From: Megalopta genalis | Lineage: Eukaryota; Arthropoda; Insecta; Hymenoptera; Halictidae | Direction of reading: 5' to 3' | Assembly: GCF_051020955.1 (NCBI RefSeq) | Contig: NC_135013.1 | Location: 7,896,001-7,960,000 of the forward strand | Length of the DNA: 64,000 nucleotides | In this document: positions 48,766-61,698 of the stretch, in pieces | Layout of the letters: the number at the start of each line of letters is the position of its first letter | Numbering within the stretch: position 1 is the stretch's first letter | Made by a program: the position numbers and the translations under genes | Notes under the pieces: model-generated | Databases searched by the model: none | What the model saw: the letters and a program-made list of their open reading frames with translations, nothing else | What the model was told of the DNA's origin: nothing

Positions 48766-49905
48766 TAACATACTACCATGCTCACTTTTTGCCCAAAGCG
48801 ATGACTATATTTTATATGTTGTTCACTACTACGTTAATATGTATTTTAAGAAATAGAGTTTAATACTGTCGAATACATTCATCAATTTCTATTGTGATCA
48901 TTAATTTTATTATAATTATAATTCATCTCATAATTGACTGGGATCAATCTTTTTTCACGTAAGTTGCGATAATGAACACTAGTTAGTAATGTCGCAGAGA
49001 ATACAATGTCAGAAATCAACGAATTATTCTAAGTCTAGTAAAAGCATTCATCTTGACTAAAGTTTGCAAATGGTCCAATGAGATTCAAGTCCTTCCAATA
49101 TTTAGATCTTTATCTGTATGAATTCGACGGATTGGGTATGTCAATAATTTGAATTTTATCGACTGTTTTTATATTTAAATGTATACATATTTAACATGAG
49201 TGCTAATGTATTTATGTATGAGGACTTAGGATTATATATGCATGAGTGTGCATGTATTTATTTGTTTTTTGATGAAATTACAATATATGTATATATGTAT
49301 ATATTTATACTATATTGAGTATTAAAAGTGAACATTTTTAATCTTTCTTATTATTCTAATAGTATTCAAATGTAATCAATTTTTTAACATGAAGTTGCCT
49401 ATCGTAATTGAAATTCTTTTTATTACTTCATCGAAAGAAACATTTTGTATTTCTAAAGTTTTTTAAAATCATACTTTTAATAACTCTCCAGTAAAATTTG
49501 TACTTGTTGCACTGCGTAATTAATTGAAGAAATATAGCTTTTGTAATTTTAAACAGTAAGAAAATAGCAAATAAACTATGTAAAAATAAAACACAATGAC
49601 TGTGCCATTACTAAAATATATTTTATTATGACTATTATGATGTGAATGATTTTAATGTATAAATTAAGTTAAAACAAATGTGCAATTTGAATTATAATTT
49701 TATTTGTTAGAAATTTTTAACATTTCGTTTCATTATATTAAAAGAAATTCAAAAAGTACTATAAATAATTGTACATATAAAATATTTAATAATCAATTTT
49801 TAAAATGAAGATATGTTTTTTACAAACTGTCAAATTCTCCAATTGTGGAGTGCATATAGAAAACAAAATATGAATATTTATTTGTATAGTATACAATAAT
49901 AAATA
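48766..49905. other. Convergent 3' region, ABHD13 / LRR gene
   Basis: 1.1 kb of AT-rich sequence, no coding exon. It probably consists mostly of the ABHD13 3' untranslated region: AATAAA motifs occur at about 49569-49574 and 49585-49590. Confidence 0.55.
49877..49882 (-). terminator. Polyadenylation signal, LRR gene
   Basis: TTTATT on the plus strand (AATAAA on the gene strand) 24 bases after the stop codon, which implies a very short 3' untranslated region. Confidence 0.45.
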
Positions 49906-51790
49906 TCAAAATTTTCTATTACTTCTTCTCCTTTTCAGAGTTAATTTTCGTGTCCAAATCATACCCACCATCATCAAAATTGTTAATAAACCTATAGTTA
50001 TTCCCAGAGCAGCAAGCAAACCAGTACTAGTGTCAAATGTTATCACTTGATTGCCATTTAACACACCAGCTGCATTCATTGAGAACTTATTGCTGAAGTC
50101 TGACACATTACTACAGAAAACTGGATGACTCCATCTGTACCAATGTATCATTCTCATGTTTGATAAGTGCGGAGGCCAAGCGCATCTAATAAAATATAAA
50201 AAATACATGTTTCATTTAAAATATTAATAAAGTATAATTAATTCTTAATATTAATCTACGGAAATATTAATCTACCTTAAATTATCTAGAAGTTGAGGAT
50301 CTGTAGAATGTAGTTTTGGCACTACATCGTTTAGTAACCATTGCAATGAACAATTGCATTTGAATGGATTACCTTGCAGATTTACTGCATGCATTGTAAA
50401 ACTACCGTTACGTAAAATCAATTTTGATGCGATATAACTAATCTTATTATTACTCAAATCCAACTGATAGTAATAAAAAAAACATAATTAATTAGTTATT
50501 AAATCATAATAAACAAGTAATTTATAAAACTTACTGAACATAAACGTAGATGGTGGAAAACATCTTCATGGACAGTAAACAACTTTTCGTTGTTGGATAT
50601 AGTCAGATTAATACATTTATTTAATGGAGATGACAAGTTCATGAATGTACCTTTGTCAATAGTTTCTAGCATACTTAAATTACTAGCAACAAATGATTCC
50701 AATTTTAGAGGATAGGAAAAGTTTAAGCTATCAATAGGATTCTTACTAACATTAAGTTGAATAAGTGATGGTAAATTGTACATAGATAATGTAGGAATAT
50801 GAGTTAGCATGTTATAAGATAAATCTAAAGTTCTTAAATTCTCAAATGGAACGTATGGAAAATATGGTATTTTATTTCCACTGATATTCAAATGTTGTAA
50901 ATTCTTAAACATTGTTATATTTGATTGTATTCTAGAAATTGAATTGAATTCTATATTTAATACTTCAATTTGAGACAATGCATAATTTATCTCTTGTATT
51001 AAATTATATCCAGCGAACAGTTTTGTCAAAGATTTTGGAAATTTTGTAATATCCAATGATGTCAGAAAGTTATTATTTATACGAACAACTTTCAAAGAAT
51101 TTAGATGTATTAAAGTGACATGTTCCATGTAATGAATTTTATTAAATGACAGATCCAAATATTGTAAATTTGATAACGAATCAAAAAAGTTGTTAGATAT
51201 ATTAGATATATTATTATGAGACAGATTTAAGCAACTAAGTTTTGCTACAGTTTCATCTATTTCATATTTTATTAAATTGATACGATTATAACTAAGATCT
51301 AATGTCAATAATGTTGGAAGAACTTTTAGTAATGAAGTATCAAATATAGTTATGTTATTTTTAGAAAAATTTAAATTTTCTAGTCTATAAAAATTTTTAT
51401 ACTTTTCTATACATATTTCATCTATTTGATTCTCAGATAAATCCAAGCTCTTTAAAAATTTCAACGTTTTTAAAAAGTTTTCTGATAAGTTAACTATATC
51501 ATTCCTTGAAAGACTAAGTTTTTCAAATGCTTGAGTTTGATCTAACATCAACAGATAATAATAGAGTACATCCTGGTTACCTAAATACTTCTCACTACAG
51601 TCATAAATTGACCCATCGTCCACTGAAATATATTGAAATTAGATTTTTCATACATTATTGAAGTGATTGTAAAAACGGAAGCATTTTACTTACGAGTAGT
51701 TGTGCATCTACATGTCGAACATATATTACCCATACAGGTAGATATTATAAATAAGAAATAAAAACTAGTGAGATACAAATAAATAGCCAT
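49906..51790 (-). CDS. Type I transmembrane leucine-rich-repeat protein, not recognised
   Basis: Minus-strand exons 51694-51790, 50535-51622, 50276-50463 and 49906-50185 give 550 residues. Signal peptide: MAIYLYLTSFYFLFIISTC. A Cys-rich N-cap follows (ICSTCRCTTTLDDGSIYDCS), then about fourteen LRRs (LKSLDLSENQI, LLTLDLSYNRI, LQYLDLSFNKI, LRTLDLSYNML, LDLSNNKI). An LRRCT cap begins GNPFKCNCSLQWLL. One transmembrane segment lies near residues 512-535 (GLLAALGITIGLLTILMMVG), with a 15-residue basic tail (TRKLTLKRRRSNRKF). It has many Asn-x-Ser/Thr sites. There is no TIR domain, so it is not a Toll receptor; it resembles cell-surface LRR adhesion or co-receptor proteins of insects, but I cannot name an orthologue. 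Upstream neighbour POLD3 is on the same strand, about 315 bases away, with no sign of co-transcription. Confidence 0.88.
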
Positions 51791-52104
51791 TATACAGATT
51801 TTAACTTAATTCAGAGCAGAGATATTTCATACTATGGCAATCAGAGTACAGTTCCTATTACTCATACCATAGAGGGTGTAGCACATGTTTACTTTTACTT
51901 GTGATAACATATCTGATAATTGTATTTAACAGGTGAATATGTATCTATTTCATGGTATCTACTGCTAAGATTCAGTTAATAATCTCATACTTCAGATAAT
52001 TATATATATATACATATAACTGTATTCATTATTGAAATCACAAACTTTATTCATATAATAATATTAATATTTCTGCTTAAAGCTGTGAGAAATGATAACA
52101 TATA
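51791..52104. other. Short intergenic gap, POLD3 3' end and LRR gene promoter
   Basis: 314 bases. The POLD3 polyadenylation signal (TTTATT, minus AATAAA) is at 52046-52051, 54 bases past its stop. The remaining 250 bases upstream of the LRR gene ATG must hold its promoter; I see no clear core element. Confidence 0.55.
52046..52051 (-). terminator. Polyadenylation signal, POLD3
   Basis: AATAAA on the minus strand about 54 bases after the POLD3 stop codon. Confidence 0.5.
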
Positions 52105-53570
52105 CTATGATTTCTTGAAAAAGTTCATTAAAGTTGTTTGCTTTGTGCTTCTTTTCCCTTTTGGTTCAGGATGAGATTCAGGTGGTACTGACTTCTTCGG
52201 CACCACCTCTGGTTCTTCTTCAGAGCAACTTTCATAAACATGCACCTTTTTGGTAACCAGAAACCCATCCTCTTCAAAAGTTTTATCTACCATCTTTAAA
52301 ACCCTGCGTTTTCCATCCTCATGTTTAACTTTTGGTGGAGATGGAGAAAGCTTTTTGACAGGTAAAACTTTTTCCGGAGAAGGTGAAGATGGAATGTTTT
52401 CTTCATTTTCATCAGATGATCCAGATTCTTCACTGGAATCACTCTGTATAGCAATACGTTTCCGTCTTTTAATATTGGTATTAATATCTTTACTCCTATT
52501 GCGCTTTTTCCCACGTGTACTTTTCTTTTGATTAGTTTGTTTCTCAGAAGTAATTTTTTCCCTTACACTTTCTTTTACTACAGAATTTGTAATTTTCTCA
52601 GGCTCTGAAGATACCGAATGTTCAGGTTTTACTTCGTTCTTGACTTGCTGTAGAAAGCTATTGAGTCCACCTTTCTGGGTGTTCCTTTTAGATGACTTAG
52701 ACATATCTTTTTTGGGTGATTGTTTTGTTTGCTTAGAAGAATTCGTTTTCTCTGATTTAGAAAATAATGCTGAGGGTGGACTCTTCTGTTTATTAACAGC
52801 TTTCCCAAAAAGGTTATTAAAACCTTTCTTTTGATCATTTTTATTCACATCATCTAATTTTTTCTCTGGACTCTTTTCTTCTTTTTCCTTATTAACTTCA
52901 GGTGCAGACGTTTGTTCATGAGAGACCGATGGTATTTCTGCTGCAGCAGCACCCCAACGTATGGCATGCATTTCCTCAGCACTACGTTCATTATTTTCAA
53001 GGAACTTGATACCACTATATTTAACGTCTCCATCTTCAGCCAGTCCTAATGTCTGTATATCAGGAAGTGCTTTCTGAAGACTATAAATATGTTCGGATAT
53101 AATTGCAGTAAATTTATCTTTCGCCGGTGCTAAATCTTTTTCCTTTATGACTTCAATGCGTATACCGCCATCCTTTAAAGTACCCATTAATAAGAAAGTG
53201 CAGTCAAAAGTCTTCTCATCCTTTTTCTGTTGCCAGAATTCCCATAAAATCTGTTTGGCAATGTTTACGTGAACTTCTAGCTCTTTACTTAACCATTTAT
53301 ATGTTACCTATAAATTGAAAGTTAAAGTAAAACGAAGTATAATTTTGGATTCCAAAGTAGTATAATAATATAGTATAATAGTATAATTTTGGATTCCAAA
53401 AAAGAACATTCTAAAATTTTATCAAATTAATATACATAGAAAAAAATGAAAACAGAAGTTAACAGAAAATAAGGGCAGTAAATGGTAATTAATGTATTTA
53501 CCAGCTTATCATTATCGAATATATATTCATCCACGGTTTCTAAATATTTGTTTAATGATTCCATGATCAT
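52105..53570 (-). CDS. POLD3: DNA polymerase delta subunit 3 (p66)
   Basis: Minus-strand exons 53502-53570 and 52105-53307 give 423 residues from the first ATG (421 from the second, MESLNKY). The N-terminal winged-helix part (YLETVDEYIFDNDKL, VTYKWLSKELEVHVNIAKQI) binds the POLD2 subunit in the family. The middle is long, charged and disordered, with repeated KSPP/KKS and acidic Ser-rich patches (SDSSEESGSSDENEE). The last residues carry a canonical PCNA-interacting PIP box, QTTLMNFF (413-420), followed by KKS. A second FNNLFGK-type motif (similar to the FFGKA element of human POLD3) lies upstream. It acts as an accessory subunit of replicative polymerase delta and in break-induced replication. 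It is divergent from ARMC8, with start codons 616 bases apart. Confidence 0.95.
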
Positions 53571-54186
53571 ATTTGATTCGATTTGATACAAAGTTTATTA
53601 ATAGGATTACTGGTTACCATCAGTTACCACAACCTTTTGAACCTTTCCCTTGAACAAGTGCGCGCCATTTAGCGTTCAATATTGCCAATAGTTGTGAAAT
53701 GGTTACTATGATGTGAAAGTTAAAATAATTTGCAATTGCAAAAATTACAATGTAAATTAATTACAATGTATGCATAACTTCTTTTTACAATAAATCGTAC
53801 ATATATTCTGAATATTCGTATTGCAAAATCGCTCGTTAAAAAGTTGAAATTGATTAACAAATGTTCAAGAATTTAATTTTTTTAATAACAAGTCATAAAA
53901 GTTGGAACTTCCAATTCATTGATGTATCTCTGATTAAAATTTATAGAAAATTCTGAAGTTTCGCAGCGGTTTCTAGTTTGCTAGATACAATCGTATATAT
54001 GATGGTGGCAACACTAAGATTGGTGAAAACTTTTTTCGGAACGTAAATCTTGCCAGATGAAACAGTGAGCGTTCACGTAACAAACGAACTCGGTTCGACG
54101 ATTCCTCGTGGTAATCGGTCAATTGATTCAGGATTTTTGTGAGTGAACGTTGTGATTCCTTTATGTAAAAGCGAAAGGAAGAAAGT
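53571..54186. promoter_or_regulatory. Divergent promoter region, POLD3 / ARMC8
   Basis: 616 bases between the two start codons. It must contain both promoters. It is AT-rich on the POLD3 side and GC-richer after about 53980. An open frame on the minus strand (53973-54221) overlaps the ARMC8 first exon and is not credible. No obvious TATA box on either side. Confidence 0.5.
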
Positions 54187-57100
54187 ATGGTCTCGGTGAT
54201 GCAGCCGTTCATGGTAAGCATACAACATCGGGAAAGCGTAGGTGTTACCGGTTTCCTTCTGCTTTTGACACTCTAAGCTGGTTTTCTCGTTTCTGTTATG
54301 AAATTCTAAAAGATACGTGACTGTCTGATTGTGTGACAGGATGTGGAGAGCTCCAGAAGTTACATCGATGAACTGTACTCGCCAGATCCCCAGAAATGTT
54401 TGGAAGCTATTATGTGAGTGAAAATTTCACTTAACCTCTACGTTTGTCTGTTTGAATCTTTTACTTCTTCGATATGTATAAAAGTAATGACTATTTTTTG
54501 ATTATAAGTGTTCGTTAAATATATACAATCGGCATAATATCGAATGATGTGCTTTCTGTTATTTTGTACACTATTTTCTTAGTTTTCTTTAAGACAAGTT
54601 GATCATGGCTAGACTAGACTATTGACACAGTTTTAAATTGTTTATGGATTCAAGAACTTTATTCCTAAAAAACTGTGTACTATATGTAATGAAATGGATG
54701 GAACTAAAAATTTAATATTATACGAATACATTTGATGTAATATACTTTGTTGTGTGTCAAAAAAGTTTGCAGTTTTTATAACACATATCTATATCTGTTT
54801 TACGACCAACGTTAATATCATTATTCTCAGTTATAATTGATATCTTTAAGTATTATATTTTATATCTTTCCTGCCCATCGGCATTTATTTTTATTCGCAT
54901 GTCTCTATTTTACAGATGCCTAAAAAATTCAGTCATTGGTAGCAATAGACAAAAGGGTTCAGTAATTGCTCAAGGAGTAGTACCTAGATTATTGCAACTG
55001 CTTGGAGATTCGTCAGGCACTATTGAAGATCGTATAAGACTTGAGTCTGCTGTGACATTAGGTTCTTTAGCCAAAGGAACGGATCAACATGTATTGGCAC
55101 TTATAGATCTTGGTGTAGTGCCATTGCTTTTTCAGGTTTTATTATCTACACCAGCTTCAGACACACCTCCAGAAGGAAAGCCAAAAGTAACGGATTTGTT
55201 ACTTGAAGCATGTTTACGATGTTTACGTACAGTATTTCAACATCCAGCAGCACCAGTTCATTCGATATATCAAGATCCTGCATTGGTGCCTAGATTAGTA
55301 TCATTAGCAAATCGATCTGTAACTTCTCAAATTTGTGTAGCAACAATTTTAACAACAGCATGCAAGGTAAATAATTTAAAATTGTCTAATAATACGGAAT
55401 AATAATTGGTATTATTTCTACTCAGACAACAGAAGAACAAAATGCGTTATCAGAAGGGGGCGCAGTAAGAATATTAGCAATGCAATTGGATTCCCCATTA
55501 CCTGATGTACAATTATCAGCTTTGGCTTGTCTAGCGAATATGTGTTATAAGAACTACAGGGTGTGTGTTATGGTTGCCTCTGCATCTACCAGTAATACAG
55601 TACAAGGTAGACATGTACCTGTGGCGCTAGGACAATTAATGGGCCGCGAGAAAAGCTCGTTAATTCAACTTGAAGCTGCCAGATGTGTTACATACATGAA
55701 TAGAACCGGAGTTCTATTGTGCAAAGATCCCAGAATTATTTATCGTGCTTTACCTTGTTTGGTGAGACTTTGTTATCGGGATCGTCCGCCACGTGAAAGG
55801 GTAGCCGCAGCAGAAACATTAGCTTTCCTTACCGAGGTCAATACCGAATTACAACGTTTAGCTTCTATTAGTAATCATTTAATTCCCACACTTGCAGAAT
55901 TGTTACGGCCTCACCCACATGTAAGTCCAATTCATTATGAATGTATCACTTTTATATCTTTGACGTTATTTACATTTTTAGGTACTAGACGCAACCTTAA
56001 CACAGGACATGCGACAAGCTGCATTTAGGGCATTCGCATCTCTTAGTGCAAATGACGAAGATATTCGAAAGCGTATCATAGAAAAGGAGAATCTCATGGA
56101 ACAGGTAGTGTCAGGTCTTCAAGATCCTGGAGCCCATGTACGTCTAGCAGCGGTTCGATGTCTACATTCACTCTCTAGAAGCGTTCAACAGCTACGAACA
56201 AGTTTTCAAGACCATGCTGTCTGGAGACCGCTTATGCAGTTGTTACATGGAGCAGATAAGGGATTGGAGGGTAAAATATAATACTACCTTTATCAATTGT
56301 TCCAATAACGAAATTGTGTGTCGTATAGAACGAACCACATAATTAATAATTAATATAATTGTATTATATAGGGAGAGGCGAAAGTGAAATTGATTTATTA
56401 ACTGTTGCCTCGAGTACTTTATGTAACTTATTACTGGAATTTAGTCCAAGCAAAGAACCAATTCTCGAATCTGGGGGAATAGAGTTACTATGTTCACTAA
56501 CGAAACGGTGCACGCCAGCCTTACGATTAAATGGAATTTGGGCATTGATGAATGTCGCTTTCCAAGCTGAACAACAAGTAAAGTTACAGATCTTATCATG
56601 CTTGGGTACCGATCAAATTTTTTGCCTTCTAGCTGACCAAGATATACCAATTCTAATGAAGACACTGGGTCTGTTACGAAATTTACTGTCCACAAGCGTC
56701 CACATTGACCGTATAATGGGTGAACATGCTGCACACGTAATGCAAGCCGTTATATTGGTTCTAGAAGATCCAAGACACCCAGCAGATGTAAAAGAACAAG
56801 CACTCTGTATTTTGGCGAATGTGGCCGATGGCATTCGAGCGAAGGATCACATTATGGCTAATGAAGATGTGCTTAAGAAACTTATGGATTATATGGTGCG
56901 CTGAAAAACTTTGTTTTTTACAATTTTTAAGCTTTTATTTTCAATCTTTTTCTTTATTAGAATAGTGTAACATTGTTTTAGTGATTTCTGGGCTTTCTGT
57001 AACTTAATCAGTATTCTAGTCTAGAAAACCTTTCCCATTGGACTTTTGTGTACACTTTCGTTTATGTTTTAACAAAATCTGAGCTTGCAATAAGGAATCT

Positions 57101-57731
57101 GATACATCCGCGAAAAAAGCAAGTATCTACCATTGTTGAAAGGAATTCGAATCGGTACTAGAATTAAGTAAAAAGACTGTAAATGAAAAAAATGACTATA
57201 TTTGGAAAACTGAGTGCCAAAATTGTCTTCCAGGTTTCAAAACAATATAACTGTTTTAGGTACACATTTTAGAGACTATAGCTTCTAGATTAAAATACTT
57301 CGTTAGAAAGTTATAATTAATTAACAGTAAATTGAAACGACAATACCAGTTTATAGATATTTTGATATTGATATTTAGATGCATAACAATATAAAGCTGC
57401 AAGTTGCAGCTGTGCTGTGTGTGTGCAACCTAGTCTGGAAAGAAGAACCTGGAGCTGCGCAGCGGCAAGCACGTTTAAGGGAATTAGGCTTTTATCGTAT
57501 TTTACAACAATTGCGGCATACCAAGGAACTTCAATTATTCGATAAGTAAGTCTAGAGGCTATTATTCAGTTTTATATCTTTTCTTCATCCTTTAAATGTG
57601 ATTGTGGGTTGATTGTTCCGTGAGATTACAGTAGAGTAATCCATTTTTATGAAAATATTTACTCTTTAACGACTTCTGATTGTTTTCATTTCAGGGTCAG
57701 AACTTGCATGGCACAATTCTATGATGCCTAA
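54187..57731 (+). CDS. ARMC8: Armadillo repeat-containing protein 8 (CTLH/GID ligase subunit)
   Basis: Exons 54187-54213, 54340-54413, 54916-55366, 55426-55920, 55982-56270, 56372-56895, 57379-57545 and 57695-57731 give 687 residues (human 673). It is built of armadillo repeats. Strongest matches: CLHSLSRSVQQLRTSFQDHA, LCNLLLEFSPSKEPILESGG, LRLNGIWALMNVAFQAEQQ and LMKTLGLLRNLLSTSVHID. The start is ambiguous: the ATG at 54211 is the last codon of exon 1 and would give MDVESSRSYIDELY, which parallels the human start, while the ATG at 54187 adds eight residues. ARMC8 (yeast Gid5) is a scaffold and substrate-adaptor site of the CTLH E3 ubiquitin ligase. Intron 2 is 502 bases and holds nothing notable. 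The donor after exon 6 (GTGCGC) is weak. Confidence 0.96.
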
Positions 57732-58546
57732 ACTGCAAAACACATTACTGACGCAAATTAGGTTTTGATTTAGAGTTCTTTTATACTTGAAATACAATTA
57801 TATTTTGGTGTTAACTCTGTGATCCTGTACTATGTTAATGCATAAGCATTTTATATTTATATAGAAAAAAAATACAAAAACGATAATCCCCGACGATGTA
57901 ATCTGTTTATATTGTATGTATTTTTTAATTTAAATAAGAAAACGGTATTGAACGTTTCTGTATATTTAAAAGGAACAAAAATGTATGTAGCACATATAAT
58001 TAATTACTTCACAAATTTTCAAAACACGAGTCGCCCGATGATGACAATGATATCAAAAGTGATCGTATGAAGAAAGATTTGAATCGTGAAGTAATAACAA
58101 ATTACAAATATTTGTATGATATATACTTTTAACTTCAACGATTATATTTTATTATAAATATAAGTAGGAAAGTTGATAACTCTATTTCTTATCATGAAGC
58201 AATATTTGTAATGTATTTAAAAGAAGTATTTGACTAGCACACTTTTACAAACTATCAGATTTTACATCTTTGGTACACAGCTTGAAAAGATACTTACGAA
58301 ATTGAAATACTTTTGATTCTTATCAGCATACTTTTCTTTCTTATTATCCTTATCAAATCTAACACACCAGGAATGTTAAGTTTCAAATAATAAGTACGAA
58401 ATATTAATGTAAATGTTCGGAGTGGTATAATGCTCCTAATATCATCTTATTTGATAAAAAATAAAATCATCGTCTCTTCCGAATGTTGCTGCGAACTGCA
58501 ACTATTCATGTATCACGGTAATAGAATGTAAGTGCTTTTAAAAAAT
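57732..58546. other. Convergent 3' region, ARMC8 / ICA1
   Basis: 815 bases, AT-rich, no coding exon. It should hold both 3' untranslated regions. A minus-strand AATAAA candidate for ICA1 lies at about 58148-58153. Confidence 0.55.
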
Positions 58547-60786
58547 TTAAGCGGATGCGTTACTATCACTGGAAAGCTTTTCCATTGGATTGCTAGCCAA
58601 TGGATCCAATTCAGCGAACAAATCCAACCAAGAATTTCCTTTTTGTTTTCCAGTCTTCTGCGATTTATTTTTCTTCTACAACAAACGTAAATAACACTTG
58701 TCACAATTGTCTTTCCATAACATGAACAACTGTTTTGTAAAATAAAATATTGTTCTTCTAAATGTTAAGATTATAATAAAACAAAGAAATCATCAGTTAG
58801 TAATTGATATCATAAATCGTTACTTACTTTGTCATCCATGCTGTTTGTGGGCATGGTTGTCTGACCTATGCCAAGTGCTGCATCACCTAAACTTTGTTTT
58901 AGGATATTGGGCGGTAAAAACGTATCGGTGGCTATTGCATCCCATTCGTTACCAATGTTTTGTTTATCACCAAGTATATCATTTAAGAGAGCCAAGTTTT
59001 CAGAGGTAAGAGATTGTAACGATTGTTCTCCTTGATCTTGTGATTCTAAGGAGCACAAAGTACTCAGATCGAAATTCGTATCAGATTTATCAAATATATC
59101 CAATTCCAGATCTTTTTTCTCCAAACTTTTTTCTAGTTTCAATTGATTTTCCTCTCGTGTATTGTTATCAGGTTGTGACACATTGTTGTCTAAAATTAAG
59201 TTGTCGAAAAGTTGATGAAGATCCTCCTTACGCTCTGTATTAGAATCTAACTGAACGATTCCATTCTTTGAAGAACCAGAACTTGTTTCTAATCCATCCA
59301 ATTCAAGTATATCTTTTGTGTCACCCTCGATGTCCAGTAGTTTTTCATCTTGTTTGTTGTCATTTGTATTTTCTGTGGCCGGTTTTACTTCTTCAGCTTC
59401 TTCTATGCTATCATGATAGTCCATGTCAAAAAATGGTAATCTATGGCAAAATATATATTATCAGCCAGTTTATAGAATTATTATTTTTAACAAACTTGCA
59501 ACTTACTTGTCTTTGTCATCAGGATCGTCGTCTCCACCAGTTTCTTGAGCCAATTTAGTAGATGTCTCAGCGAGTTCTCTTACAACCATGAAATCATATC
59601 GCTGATATCCTTTGAAACTTGTTGCAATTGTTGAGTATGCTTGTGCTGATTTTTTGGTGAAATTTAAAAGTGTGCTTTGGTATAAAACTAAAGCATGGCT
59701 GAACATATTGCATCTTGCAGCTGCTAGAAGATCTACTTTTTGGAGACAATCTAAGGCTAAGTTATCAAATGCCACTTTGCCCCTGTATTCAGATAGGTAT
59801 AGTAAATATAATTGTATCTAAATGTATATAAAAATCAGTATAAATAGCAAATAGTACATACAATCTGACACGTGTTTGTACTTTGCGAAATTTTTCCAAT
59901 TGTTTTGTTGTATCGGGGTCCAATTCCTGAGAAACATTTTTCATCCATAATAATGCTGCTCTATATTCTGTACGAGCTTTTTCCATTGCCTGGACATTCT
60001 GTAGCGTGTCTTCAATAGCTCTCTGTCTAAAAGTTTCTACTTCTTGATACAATCGACCTAATGGAGCTCTTAGAGCAAGTCTTTGTTGGCTAGAATAAGA
60101 CAGTGATTTTCCAACTGCCGACATCATTTTGCCAGCTCTAGTTTTATCTTGTTTACCAGCATCTTTGAGAAACCTTCCCATTGCATTTTCTTCTTGCGCA
60201 AGATCTATTAAAAATTTTACAAATCAATAGATTGTGTTCCTAATTAATACATATTCCCTGTAAGTATTATGTTTATTTTTATAAAAACTCACTGCATAAT
60301 CTTTCCTGATATTTGTCAATTACTCTCTGCAAGTAAGAACAAGATTCTTGTATGCTACGAAACAATTCTAGTTTCGCATCTAACTCTGCATCGGATGCTA
60401 CTATACATTCGTCTTCCTTTTTTCCTAACTTTCGCGATAGAGTCTGCTTTGTGACCCAGAACTGATGTTGCATTTTTGTGATGGCAGAATCATCATGCAT
60501 ATTGGTCCTCTGTACCCAACAATTGAAACCATTTCCTGATACACCTGGTACGTTCCTATTACTAATAATTACATATGTATATATTTGAATTAATCTTCAA
60601 TAGATATTTCTATCTACGAAAAATATGGAAGTGAATACATAATGCAATCTCATAGTCGTTTAAATGCGTAGGAAACGAGTTATCTGTTACGTGCGATAAG
60701 CGAATATTGTGTTACATAAATTAGGGACGCTATGATATCGGATTAAACATTGTTTTAAATAACAATAACACTTACTAAGAAGTCAT
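58547..60786 (-). CDS. ICA1: Islet cell autoantigen 1 (ICA69), arfaptin-homology BAR protein
   Basis: Minus-strand exons 60776-60786, 60293-60561, 59862-60204, 59507-59782, 58828-59440 and 58547-58675 give 546 residues (human 483). The arfaptin-homology (BAR) domain covers about residues 35-300: FWVTKQTLSRKLGKKEDE, VASDAELDAKLELF, QDKTRAGKMMSAVGKSL, ALLWMKNVSQELDPD, EKFRKVQTRVRL and QKVDLLAAARCNMFSHAL. The C-terminal ICA69 region is acidic, with a conserved end (WLDLFAELDPLASNP). In the family it pairs with PICK1 and acts in dense-core vesicle and receptor traffic at the Golgi. The first coding exon is only 11 bases (ATG ACT TCT TA); the next acceptor (TTAG before 60561) is the one that keeps frame and avoids a stop. 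This 5' end is less certain than the rest. Confidence 0.93.
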
Positions 60787-61524
60787 GATGGAAGACACTC
60801 GGATAAAATGTAAATTTATGGTTAATGATTGCAATTCGAAGAAACTTGAAAGACTTTTAAATAAGATTCGCGATGAAATGAACGATATGCAAGTATCATA
60901 TTTCCCTAACGCACACTATTGCCACTTTAGAATCATTTAAAAGATATCAAGTTTAATATTGAAAAGAACACAAGCACATACTTTCACTGTCAATCTGACA
61001 GATCGAGGTAACGACTTGTACATACGTTATATATATATACACATGTACGTATCGTAATTTACTTTTACTAGAACTTGCCGTGATAGGAACTATGTACATA
61101 TACCATATTTGATTAGATGCGAAACTCCGGTGTTTTTCGAGATCCAATTTTTCAATGTTCGTGCGCGATTTAATTTATTTTCCATAGAAATAAAAATTTA
61201 ACGTGTAAGGATGTTCGATTACGTGTGCGACAGTATATCTGTAATGTTTCAAATAAAATTTACTTCATGAGATTGTTTTCCTTGGAAAGGAAATATTTTA
61301 CTATTTTTTCGATTGATAGCATTGTAAGCAATGGAGATGAAGTTGTCCACAATGACACGCAGTTTGTATCCTGAATCAGAATTTCCGGTAGGAGTTTCGC
61401 ATCTATTATAAAAATCCTCTATGTGTGTGTATCGAGCTTAAGCATTGTGCAAATATATGTAATTGAGAACAACAACACAAGTTTTAAATAATATATTACT
61501 TTGTTTGATTAGATGTTATTTTGA

Positions 61525-61698
61525 AATATATATGATTAATATAATATATATTAATCACATATACATATTATCATATATAATAATAATAATCATATAAATA
61601 TTATTATATTATTATTATAATCATATAAATAATAATAATCATATATATATTAATATAATATGATTAATATATCATATATATGATTATATATTATCATA
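61525..61698. repeat. AT-rich palindromic repeat
   Basis: Alternating AATAATAATCATATA-type units that can fold on themselves many ways. It directly abuts the left end of the MITE at 61699, so it may be a hotspot of TA targets into which the element inserted. Confidence 0.8.

Noticed and set aside
48411..48771. Minus-strand frames opposite ABHD13 exon 5
   Set aside because: They are antisense to a coding exon with an intact catalytic triad.
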